NCBI GenBank assembly: GCA_033816765.1
Contig: CM066294.1
Location: 372,001-436,000 of the forward strand
Direction: 5' to 3'
From: Nothopassalora personata
Lineage: Eukaryota; Ascomycota; Dothideomycetes; Mycosphaerellales; Mycosphaerellaceae
Length of the DNA stretch: 64,000 nt
A program made the position numbers and the translations under genes. The notes under the pieces are model-generated. The model was not told the DNA's origin and ran no database searches. It worked only from the letters and a program-made list of their open reading frames with translations. Every line of letters starts with the position of its first letter. Within the stretch, counting starts at the first letter, position 1. Below, in pieces: positions 32,918 to 42,189 of this stretch.

Positions 32918-33930
32918 CTACGGTTCCTCCTGCCAGTGCCAACTCCTCTTCCTGACGGAGTCCCTCGCACCACGGCAAAAAGTATTGAATTTTGTATCGG
33001 TCGCGAAGCCAGGCGGTCCCAGGAACCAATCGCCCGCACGAACGCTTTGATTCACATCGCCCGCCTCAACTTCACATTTCGATGGGCAAGTCCCACCCTC
33101 CGCAGAATAGGACACGCTACATGTCAATGGCAGCGCCGTTTCAGCGTCTACGTCGCTTTGTGGGGCGGTCTTGACCTCGATACTGTAACGCCCGCTCTGG
33201 CCCGCTGCTGGTGGACTCGCGTCTAACAGTTTTCCATTCTCGTGTATGAGGTTGCCAGCTGAGTTTAGTTGAAAGAGGATCTCAAAGTCGGAAGTATCAC
33301 TGAAGGCGACGTCTTGTACTTCTTTCAAGTCCAGCGGGTTGATGGCGTAGTCGCCGCGGTCATTCTGAAAGTAGAAACTGGTGGGTCGAGCGTACGATGT
33401 GGCGCCTGATTCTGTGACGGTCGAGGTTGTGGTGGCGGACAGGATGATGGTCGTGCACGCCTATCGTCGTCAGCCGATTAAAGCGAGCTCGCGCATGTCT
33501 ACTCTTACCTTGATTGTGGTCGATGCCTTCTTCGTGTCCGTCTTTGTGACAGTCGTAGTGACTGTCGAAAGCCTGAGGGAGAGACAACTGCATGCCGCAG
33601 AGACACTCAGCTTCTCTGATTGCAAGCATGAGGGCTTCACGGCAGCACCGCGTTTCTCATTGGGGTCAGCTACCTTTGTATTGGCTGGTGCAGCACAGCT
33701 GGTGATTGTCGATACTGCCGCCTTGGCCGCAGTAGTCGGGATGGCCGCGGTCTTGGTCACTGTTCGAGTGTAAGACGTGACGGTGGATGTGGCGGTCCTG
33801 CGATTAGGATTAGTCTTCAAGTACTTTTTAGCATGGTAGGAATGTCATCTCACTTGCAAGTGTATGCAGTCTGTGTCTTTGTGACTCGTGGTACCGCTAG
33901 CAAGGACGGGCAGTATGCTGAGACAGCTCT
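32918..33930 (-). CDS. Thr-rich extracellular-type protein, 5' end unresolved
   Basis: Minus-strand exons 32918-33460, 33509-33797 and 33854-about 33930 join cleanly across introns of 48 and 56 nt. The product runs CPSLLAVPRVTKTQTAYTC, then several Thr/Val-rich segments (TATSTVTSYTRTVTKT, STVTTTVTKTDTKK, TTIILSATTTSTVT) typical of O-glycosylated fungal wall or secreted proteins. A C-terminal globular part of about 170 residues follows with YFQNDRGDYAINPL, paired cysteines (CSVSYSAEGGTCPSKC) and a final WHWQEEP. A stop lies just upstream of the third exon and no ATG with a signal peptide is visible in frame, so a 5' exon is missed or lost. Possibly wall-associated; function unknown. Confidence 0.6.
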
Positions 33931-35529
33931 TTATTGCTTAGCAGCGGAACATTTATTATTCTGCGACGACGAGCAGAAGTAGATTGGTAGACTATTTCCT
34001 CGTTCGTCGAGTTCTTCAGCAGGCGTGCTCGCTGCACTGACGCTGCCCACGACAGTGGTGAGAACGAAACATCGCGATGATCACGATCGAGAAGGAATGC
34101 TTTGGTTTGGTATGCCATCCGCTTGGGGGTTGGTGCGTCCTTATAACGAAGGACTGTAAACATACTAACCACTACCACGTGCTCGACCAAGGCACCTGCA
34201 GAGCCTTCATCTCCTTTCGGGATACAGCGTGGCCGCAGCGATTTCCTACAAGCAGTAAGACGGCCAAAAGACTTCGTAGAAGTGGCCATTTAGAGGCCAT
34301 GAATAGAAGCCACACCCAGAGAGATTGCTCCTTTGGGTAGAAGAGGCATCCATGAGGATCGGAATCGAGACCGTGGAGCGTCTCTTCGGTCGACGCCGTC
34401 GCCATCTGCACGTCACGCTAGTGCTCCACGCAATGCTGATGGTTCGAGATCGCCGTAGTCCGAGCTGGATATATCATGTTCTTCTTCGTGGAACTGGATG
34501 CGCGACTCTCCGCATATACAGTCGACTGCTGCAGCTACACAGCCATTTCGCAAAAGTCCATTTGTCGTCACGCGGATTTGATCCACTGCTTTACTGGAAG
34601 ACGTCTTCTTTCACCTTTGAATGCCTGTATCTGCTGCTTGTGACTGGCTCAGACCGGAGTCGAGGCTACGTGGTTGTGGTATGGCGTACCGAGTCATCGT
34701 ACAAGTTACATCGAGCGCGCCATGCTTTGAGCAAGATCCCTCGGTAACGTCACCAGGAGGTACACCTTCCAGTGATCATCAGTCGCCGGGAAAGCAGTTG
34801 GCATCATCTGATGAGAATCGAAGTTCACATCGGATACCAGGTCGCCAATTGCAATCCGCACTTCAGGGTCATGAGCTCAGCATTTTGAGATAGGTTCGAA
34901 AGGAGGAAGCATTTTGCTTTGCCGACAGAGCCTTAATGAGGCCCGAGACTGACCGGAAGGACTTCCTGGGGTAGGAGTGATTGATGCGGTCACGTGAACT
35001 TAGCTGACTCCTTCAGCTGGGACCAATCCTGCATCCTTCGAACCTCACTGCCACCTTTTTAGGTCAACGATCGTCTTCCAGCCCTTGTGCCCCCACGAAT
35101 CGGCGCGTACAGGAAAGTTATTTCGCTCAGCCGTCGACGAAGTCGGCGAAGCGCAAACGCAATGTCGTGGACAGACGCCTCTTCAGGCGAGGAAACTGCC
35201 CTTCTAACCACTCCCAGTCCTCGTCGCTTCTCTCAGCTCTTGCAAGCACGGGAGGAAAGCCTCTGCGAAAGGATGCAAGCGGCGCGTTGCGTTTGTGGAT
35301 CTATCCTTGGGGCCGCGATGTCCAATGCTGCGGAACGTGCACGTCGTCAGCGTACATATGTTGGTACTATGTCACAATACAGGTAGGAGGCAGCACTCCT
35401 ACACCTCTGACTTAGGTCTTTCAGCATCTCGCCCTTTCGACCCAAGCTGGATTGATAACTGCCTGAGCCTTGCGGTGAAGCAATACGCAAGCCTGAGCAT
35501 TAGATACCCACTGACTGCACAACGTCAAC
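33931..35529. other. Intergenic, may hold a missed 5' exon
   Basis: About 1.6 kb. It should contain the first exon of the Thr-rich gene if that gene is intact, but I could not locate a signal-peptide exon. No other gene is supported. Confidence 0.35.
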
Positions 35530-36555
35530 ATGGCCGTATCAATGACACAGTACTCTAACAAAGCTTCGAAGCGACAAACTATGGCATACTACTCCGCAAC
35601 GATCGCGGCCATGCCAATCCCTGAACACTTTCATCACTCGCATGGACAGCACTATTCTCAACCACCTGCATACTATCAGCAGAAGTACGCTTCGCAAAGA
35701 ACCCTACACTACCAACGGAGCTTCACCAGACCTGCGTACGACTATAAACCCCTATCTCCCCCTCGTCCACCCTTCCAGCAGGAGCAACTTCCTGGTCTAC
35801 CTCCTCGACCACCCAAGACACCCGTGGAGACGACAGTGCAACATAACTCTACCGCCTGGCCACGATCGCCTACGACGTCAACAGCATCAACTATAGCACC
35901 GGATCCGCTCCCACCACACTCGAATCCGCAAGCTCTGACACAGACGCAAAGCATAGCATTTGAAGATTCGGCGCCAATAGCACCTGTTCACATCGGTAAG
36001 GAGGATGTGTACGATTTGCAAACCGGATTTGCGCTGTTTGTGATAACAAGAGAAGCTGCACACATGCCATCTTTCTTATCATCGAAGCCGTTGGTCACGG
36101 TCAGGCGGATCGATGGCACGACAATGGGAACCATTCGATTCCACTCTGTAACTACAAGCAGCATTGATATCTCTGTCAATGGTCGTAACACAAGAATGTC
36201 ACATTCTGGACTGCTACACAGTCGGTGGGTCTTCCAGTCGACATCCTGCCCTAATGCAGAGGCAAGATGGTACTGGACAAGCGATAAGACCAGTAAAGGC
36301 GCGAAACTAGTAGATTCAAAGAAGAATGGCCAAGTCGTCGCAAGGATGAAGGGCGATCTTTTGACGTTCGAGAAGGGTCGTCTGAGCAGTGAGAGCTACG
36401 ACGAAGTCCTGCTATCAGCCGTTGCAATGGCTGAAGCGGCAAGGCGAGCGAAGAGGAATGGTGATCTGGTGGATCTAGGCAGCCCAAACGGAGACTTGAC
36501 GAGCTCCGGTAGCGACGGCGGAGGAGGCGATGGAGGTGGCGGTAGTGCATGTTAG
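35530..36555 (+). CDS. Uncharacterised Pro/Tyr-rich protein with conserved C-terminal domain
   Basis: Single exon, 341 aa. Residues 1 to about 150 are disordered and Pro/Gln/Tyr-rich, with YKPLSPPRPPFQQEQLPGL and PPRPPKTP, which are SH3/WW-ligand-like. Residues 150-300 look like a folded beta-rich domain: DVYDLQTGFALFVI, TVRRIDGTTMGTIRFH, WVFQSTSCPNAEARWYWTSD and VVARMKGDLLTFEKGRL. The pattern recalls tubby-C-like/DUF6593-type beta barrels of fungi, but I cannot confirm it. A helix (DEVLLSAVAMAEAARRAKR) and a Gly-rich tail follow. No signal peptide or membrane segment. The stop lies 182 bp before the mL50 start on the same strand. Confidence 0.7.
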   Translation: MAVSMTQYSNKASKRQTMAYYSATIAAMPIPEHFHHSHGQHYSQPPAYYQQKYASQRTLHYQRSFTRPAYDYKPLSPPRPPFQQEQLPGLPPRPPKTPVETTVQHNSTAWPRSPTTSTASTIAPDPLPPHSNPQALTQTQSIAFEDSAPIAPVHIGKEDVYDLQTGFALFVITREAAHMPSFLSSKPLVTVRRIDGTTMGTIRFHSVTTSSIDISVNGRNTRMSHSGLLHSRWVFQSTSCPNAEARWYWTSDKTSKGAKLVDSKKNGQVVARMKGDLLTFEKGRLSSESYDEVLLSAVAMAEAARRAKRNGDLVDLGSPNGDLTSSGSDGGGGDGGGGSAC

Positions 36556-36737
36556 ATAGCCATGTGAATCGAAGCGTGATACGGTCCATCAATATTCTTC
36601 TCCCCTCAAACTGCTTCGTCTCAAGTGGCTCCAGACCCTGCTCGAGTGGCCTGAACCCGAATTTGCGGAGCGATCGAAGACGCCCGCGGGCGAAGCAGCA
36701 TCTTACCATCTTACCACCTCTACACCACGACATAGCA

Positions 36738-37841
36738 ATGCGACATCTACGCCCCGCCCACCAGGCATTGCGCCTCGCCACTGAGTCATCACAGCAACCA
36801 TATGTCTGCCGAGCATGTCTGGCCCAGGCGCGTTCGATCCATACGACCTCTCCTAGATTCGCCGGCCTGCAGGACGATGAACCATTCTGGAAACGAATGC
36901 GGAAGTCCCTCTTCGGATCGAAGGAAGCCATGCAGGCCGAGAAATCTCGTGAAGAGAAGAGGAAGCGTCGGTTAGAAGAACAGCCAAGGACCGGTCCAGT
37001 GACGAAGACAGATTCGAAAGGCAGAGTCTGGGAAGTTGCCGAGGTTGTGGACCCGACTACGCACAAAGACTATGTTGTCTCGAATACGTGGCAGGGCCTG
37101 GAGAGTGTGGGGAGTGAGGAATGGGTGAGGAGGAGAGCGGATCGAGGAGAGCAGTACCAAGGGTGAGGACACCATGAATCGAGACGAAGGGGGTTGGCTG
37201 ACATGAAATGGCAGCTTCATGGCCCAGAAGAAGCTGCAGCTCACCAACGCACAATGGCAGAAACTTCTGCGACAGATAGCAGTGGAAGTCTTCGCTTTAC
37301 AGAAGAGTGGACGCGACGTCCTCGAAATCTGCAATGAGGAGCCGTTAGCGTCACAAGAAGCATTGATGGGCAAGATCCGCCTAGCAGGCTACACAGAAGC
37401 CGATCTCACAGGCGAGAAGAGCGCGAGCATGCAGAAAATCAGCGTACAGGATCCGACTCTGAAGCTCGCAGTACGTCCCTCCACCGTAGTCACCCACAAG
37501 CACTAACATGGTACTCCCAGATCATCAAACGCGCCATGCAACTCACTGGCAAACGCGTTCCCGACCCAGCCATCTCCTCAGCCGCGACCCTCGAGGACCT
37601 CTACCATGCCTTCAAGGTCAAGGACAAGATCAAGAAGCTTGCGCAGACGCCGCAGTTGCAGCAGGTCGAGCAACAGCTTCCTAATGTGAAAGTTCACGGC
37701 AGCAGGAGGACGCCGGTGCATAAGGAGAAGGAGATTGGGAGGTGGAAGATTATTGAGGATGAGTTGGTGCTGAGGGATCTGCCGGTGTTTGGGAGTCGGT
37801 ATCGCGATTCTAAGGAGGTGTTGATTAATGGTGGGAGGTAG
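36738..37841 (+). CDS. mrpl50-like: Mitochondrial large-subunit ribosomal protein mL50
   Basis: Component of the mitochondrial large ribosomal subunit. Three exons, 36738-37162, 37215-37470 and 37521-37841, with introns of 52 and 50 nt, give 333 aa. The N-terminus (MRHLRPAHQALRLATESSQQ...) and the block CRACLAQARSIHTTSPRFAG form a typical mitochondrial presequence. The L50 core follows from about 140: QKKLQLTNAQWQKLLRQIAV, LAGYTEADLTGE, then after intron 2 IIKRAMQLTGKRVPDPAISS and LEDLYHAFKVK. The basic linker (VKVHGSRRTPVHKEKEIGRW) and C-terminus LVLRDLPVFGSRYRDSKE match fungal 39S-type subunits. Assignment to mL50 rests on the TGKRVPDPA-type core and is fairly firm. Confidence 0.83.
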
Positions 37842-38373
37842 GTATGGACCATGTGTAAGAAAGAGCTCGTGGACTACTCGACAGCACACTCGACTGTCCG
37901 ACCGGTGTGGCAATGTATGCGCACACTGAAGAATGTATAGATCCGAGAGGAATCCCGAAAGCCCTTGTCATTCGAGATCAGTCCACGATGTAGAACTATC
38001 CCAACGCCCTATATTGCCATTGAGGAAGAGCACTGGATTGGGATGGTGGATCTGTCCCCAAGCTGATGCTTTCAGTCTTTGTATAAATGTCATGCAAGGC
38101 GTAGAGTCTTGCAGCAAGTCGGAAGTGGTGGGACAAGGATGAAGCTCAGAAGATGATGCTGAACCAAGCTGCGTCTGCGCCTGCTTCATGCCTCGTTTGT
38201 CCATGGTGCCGCCAGCACGAATGTCACGTGACAATGGCGGCTGCGACGTCTCGTAGCCCAACATCCGGGAAAGCGATCCTTCGATGCGCCTCTCGATCAA
38301 GGGGTCTCACCGTGAGCATGACCGTCGCACTTTCGATGCCTCAGGGTGGCGGTTACCTGACTAGGCCGCGACA
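37842..38373. other. Intergenic
   Basis: 530 bp after mL50. Nothing recognised. Confidence 0.4.
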
Positions 38374-38766
38374 ATGCAGTCGGCTTGGGACGAGAACACA
38401 ATGGATATGAGTTTCGTCCCTGGCATGACCTCAGCCGACAACTTCAGCAGCTTGAACGGCCTGATACAAGATTTCGACAGATTCGACATGGACAAGGCGC
38501 TGGCAGACTGCGGTCTCCATCTTGACGAGCCCGACCAAGTCTCCGATCGAGCGCAGTTACCAACGAACCCGCTCGCTGTGGCAAGAACAAGTCGTGCTCG
38601 TTCTCGAAAGAAAGGAAGACTACTCGCAGACTTGACCATCGAGGCCCCGAGACGGTCTTTGAAGACAGCGATAGTCAACATTCCTGGACGGCAGCCGATA
38701 ATGCAGAAGAACGGGTCGACCCGCACGCGTACGTACCAGCTTGACGGCCTTTCGGCGGAATCGTGA
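38374..38766 (+). CDS. Small hypothetical protein
   Basis: ATG-started frame of 130 aa. The first half is acidic (NGLIQDFDRFDMDKALADCG), then a basic block (RTSRARSRKKGRLL) and RTRTYQLDGLSAES at the end. The acidic-then-basic layout could suit a small nuclear protein, but I recognise no family. Further frames downstream (to 39.17 kb) could be extra exons, and I cannot support splicing to them. Confidence 0.35.
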   Translation: MQSAWDENTMDMSFVPGMTSADNFSSLNGLIQDFDRFDMDKALADCGLHLDEPDQVSDRAQLPTNPLAVARTSRARSRKKGRLLADLTIEAPRRSLKTAIVNIPGRQPIMQKNGSTRTRTYQLDGLSAES

Positions 38767-39554
38767 TCGAGCGGCATTGATAACGACGCCCTTTCAGACG
38801 CGACAACGCCGCAAAGTACATTCTATGGCGAATATTGGGTACGTACTGCAGGGTTCAAGGCATCGAGCAGTGACCGGATTGACATCTCGTACCCCTATCT
38901 CAACAGGCAGGCGGTGGAACCCATGCGATATATGGTCTTCGGAACACGTCAACACTAGAGTCGTTTTTCTTGACATGCTGGATTCAAATATCGACTCCTT
39001 CCACGTCGGAAACGTGTTCCAAGCAGCTGGACTTGCTGCGCCACTCAAAACAACCGTGGACTACTACGAGATGGACAACAAGGGCATGAAAACCTCTATC
39101 GCGAAAGTTTTTACATTTTTCTTCTTTCCCCCGAAATATCTAAGGCGATTTCATATACCATCCGTATGATTGTGAAACTGTGGAAGTACCTATGCAAGAT
39201 CGAGGGGATGCGGGCCCTCGGGAGGAGGGGCGAGGGGTAGACGATACGGGCTAGGGATAGTGTAGTGGAGGTGAGGTCGAATAGATAGATGGAGGTAGCT
39301 GGCATCGTCCTGCCTCACCAGCACTTTCGGAGAGAAATTTGAAACGGTTATACAATGCAAGCGTACCCTCCCTCGATCAGCAAGAGATCGACGCGGTCCA
39401 TACGATGACGCTGGAACAGTAAACCAGCGGTTACGAAAGTCATGTAACGTAACTTCAACACTTCCGAGCATCGCCAACCCTTCCCTGCAACGCAAAGAAA
39501 TTCTGTACACCACGAACCATCCATCCAAAAGGTGAGAAGCGTAACAAGTCCCGA
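38767..39554. other. Intergenic
   Basis: About 790 bp between the hypothetical gene and the kinesin 3' end. No motif found. Confidence 0.4.
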
Positions 39555-41875
39555 TCAAAACTCCTCCACTTCCATCCCATCCCACTTCCTCGTCTTCAAA
39601 ATCCTCAACTTCTTACTCGGACTCCGCAGCCCCTTCTCCCTCTCCATCGTCGTCAGCCTCTCTCGGAGCTTCGCGTTCTCACCCTCCAGCTCTGCGACTC
39701 GTCCATCAGCGACTTTCATCTTCCCGACCTTCTCACTGAGACCCTCCATCACGCTTTCAGCGAAATCTTCTTCGCCGCCGATCGGAGTTTCGTTCTCCTT
39801 GTCTTCGTCCTCGTAGACCTCGATTCCTCTCGCCATGATTTCCAGCTTGCGGTCGAAGTGCTCGTCCTGAAGATCGAGCTCCACGTCTCGCGCAGCGCGC
39901 CATCTCCGCTTTTCGCGCTCGAGTTGAGATTCCATTTCCGACCAGACTTCGTCGCGGATTTCCGCTTCGACTTCGTCGATGCGCATTTCGGCGGTGGTCC
40001 AGGATGCTTCTGCTTCCATGCGGCGTTGTGTTTCTTCTTCGAGGCGAAGCTGAGAAATTTCGAGTTCTTCTCGGAGACGCGCGACTTCTTTGAGAGTTGC
40101 TTCGAGTTCCTCGACGAGGGCGGAGGGTGTCTCGGGTCGACTGTTGGACGATCGGACTGCTGGGGTGCCGGCGAGGATTGTGGAGGTTACGCTGGGGATT
40201 CGAGGGACTGTGACTTCTCGGGCAAGAGCGCTGTAGCGGAGAATTTGGGATGTTGCGTTGAAATCGCCGAGAGGGTCTGCGGTGACGATCATGATGGCTT
40301 TCTGGGGTGGTTTGTGGTGGAGACCTTGGTTGAAGCTGTTACTGAAGAGGAGTTCGGTGAGTTTGCATTGGCGGTAGGGAACGAGGTGAGGGTTTGTGCT
40401 GTGGGCGTTGTCGGACTGCATTTGCATGCATTGGCCAAGGTACATGAGGGATTCATTGATCTTGCCGGCTTCAGCGAGAGTGGCGCCGACTGTCTTTGCT
40501 GTTCGGGCACGCTCGGAGCCTGGGAAGTGTTAGCCGGGGGGGGTAAAGAATGGACGCTGTTCAGTCGAGACGTACCTGCAAGATCGACAATGGTCATGGT
40601 GCTGCTTGTCCAAGGTCCGGGCACGCCTCTTCCACAGTGGCGCTTCTTGACGTCCAAGCAGAAGAAGCCATGACTTCTCGAGCTGACAGCATTGCTTCCA
40701 GTACCGGCGACTCTTCTCTCTTGGAGACCAGTCTCCAGTACTAGTAGTGCCTCTTCCAGGGTCGAGCAGACGACCTTCTTCAGACCCGCAACGACTTTCC
40801 GATCTGGGCTCAACTCGGTGCTCTTGAATAGCAATGCTCGTCTCTTTGCTGCGCTCTTGCCGGCCGTGACCGTCGCTGTGAGGAGGTCGAAGATGCGGTC
40901 GTTGTACACTTCGTACATGCTGATGACAATGGCATACTCGGCATTCCCGTCGATGTCGATCTGGATATCCTGGACGGATGGGGACTGTGGCAGGGCAGAC
41001 GCACGTGGAATGCAGCGTTTCGACGGAGCGGCGGCAGACAAAGAGGAGGTATCCTGATGAAAAGACTGGGTAAGTTTGGCGAGACTGCGCGTGACATGGG
41101 CAAAGCGGGAGATGGGTTTGGTGGAGGCAGACTTTGTAGGGGAAGGAGGGATGGAGGGGTGGTCGGGGAGAACAGGGTATAGTCTGTCATAGAGGGTGTT
41201 GGGTTCTTTGGGGGAAGGAAATGCGCCAGGGAGAATGGGCGTTTCGTTTCGTACCAACGCGGGCGTTGTGGCTCGGGACACACGAGTCGTGTCGCCGGTG
41301 CCGTAGAGGTTGTCCAGGTATGTGGATGCGGGGAGCAATTGTGCTTCCGAGACATCTGCCGAGCAGAGGGAGGAGTAGACGGCGTCGCTGCCGTCGACAT
41401 TGGCCAGGTAGGGCTCCGCGTGTTGAAAGAGCACATGGAGCGTCAGCTGCGTCAGGCCGCGCTGCGTCTTGGAGCCGAGGATGGTGTGGCTCTACCCAAA
41501 ATCAGCACACACCGATCACAACTATCATCGTGTACCACCGTCGACCTTTCCAGATCCCGTGACGCCCAGTGTGGCCAGCAGTCCATCTCGACCTTCTCTT
41601 CCTGGTGCACCCAGCACGCCTTCGACGAGCTGGACGGCGCCCGTCGCTTCCAAGACATGGCGCTGTCCCGCATTCTCTTCCAAGACTCGTGTGAAGGCGA
41701 ATCGCTCGACTGCTCGCTTACGGATGTCCTTGGCGGGAGGTTTGATGGTGATGTGGGTTGGCGCGGCGGATTGTGTTTCTTCGACGTGGAGGAAGCGCTC
41801 GCGGTCTGCTTGGCCGGGCCGCAGACGGAGGAAGACGTCGAACAGCGCGGTGGAGGGCGGCGTGTTGGGCTCCAT
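39555..41875 (-). CDS. Kinesin-like motor protein, kinesin-6 type
   Basis: Microtubule motor. Minus-strand exons 41546-41875, 40576-41491 and 39555-40519, with introns of 54 and 56 nt, give 736 aa. The motor (about 10-530) has the P-loop GVTGSGKSHTI (intron 1 falls between GSGK and S), switch I SSRSHGFF and switch II VDLAGSERARTAKT (intron 2 falls inside DLAG), then AGKINESLMYLGQC. A long insert (about 135-260, with Pro/Ser-rich LPDHPSIPPSPTKS) lies between the P-loop and YEVYNDRIFDLL. This, with the N-terminal motor, suggests kinesin-6 (KIF20/KIF23-like), usually a spindle-midzone motor. A coiled coil (about 565-690, EELEISQLRLEEETQRRMEA) and a basic tail follow. Subfamily call is inference; motor call is certain. 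Confidence 0.9.

Positions 41876-41876
<1 letters not shown>

Positions 41877-41911
<35 letters not shown>
41877..41911. repeat. (GT)17 microsatellite abutting kinesin start codon
   Basis: Seventeen GT units on the plus strand; on the kinesin strand this is (AC)17, ending one base before the ATG. It therefore forms the immediate 5' leader of that mRNA. Confidence 0.95.
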
Positions 41912-41912
<1 letters not shown>

Positions 41913-41968
41913 ATATGGAGTGTCACTTGTAGCCGGAAGTGCAGCAGCAGTACAGTACCTTAGTGTGA

Positions 41969-41991
41969 GGGGAGGGGAGGGGAGGGGAGGG
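41969..41991 (+). repeat. G-quadruplex-prone GGGGA tract
   Basis: Five consecutive G-runs separated by single A residues lie in the 314-bp interval between the kinesin and PPR start codons. The spacing fits an intramolecular G-quadruplex; folding is inferred. Confidence 0.85.
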
Positions 41992-42189
41992 TACACACAC
42001 ATATCTGACCTGCCTGACGTGTGCGCGCCGTCGTTGCTAGGCGAGTCGGCGGAGCAACAATCGATTGCAGGCTCGCACGCTAGAAGTAGAAGTAGACTAA
42101 GTTATACGACGGGAGGAATGCAGGAGGGGTTGAAGCTGCAGTGCAGTACATGCAGTACATGCAGTCCATTCAGGACATTGCACCGAACA

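Noticed and set aside
41758..42117. N-terminal extension of the PPR protein through the kinesin first exon
   Set aside because: It is the antisense of kinesin exon 1 and the GT repeat (Cys-Val run), with no family support.
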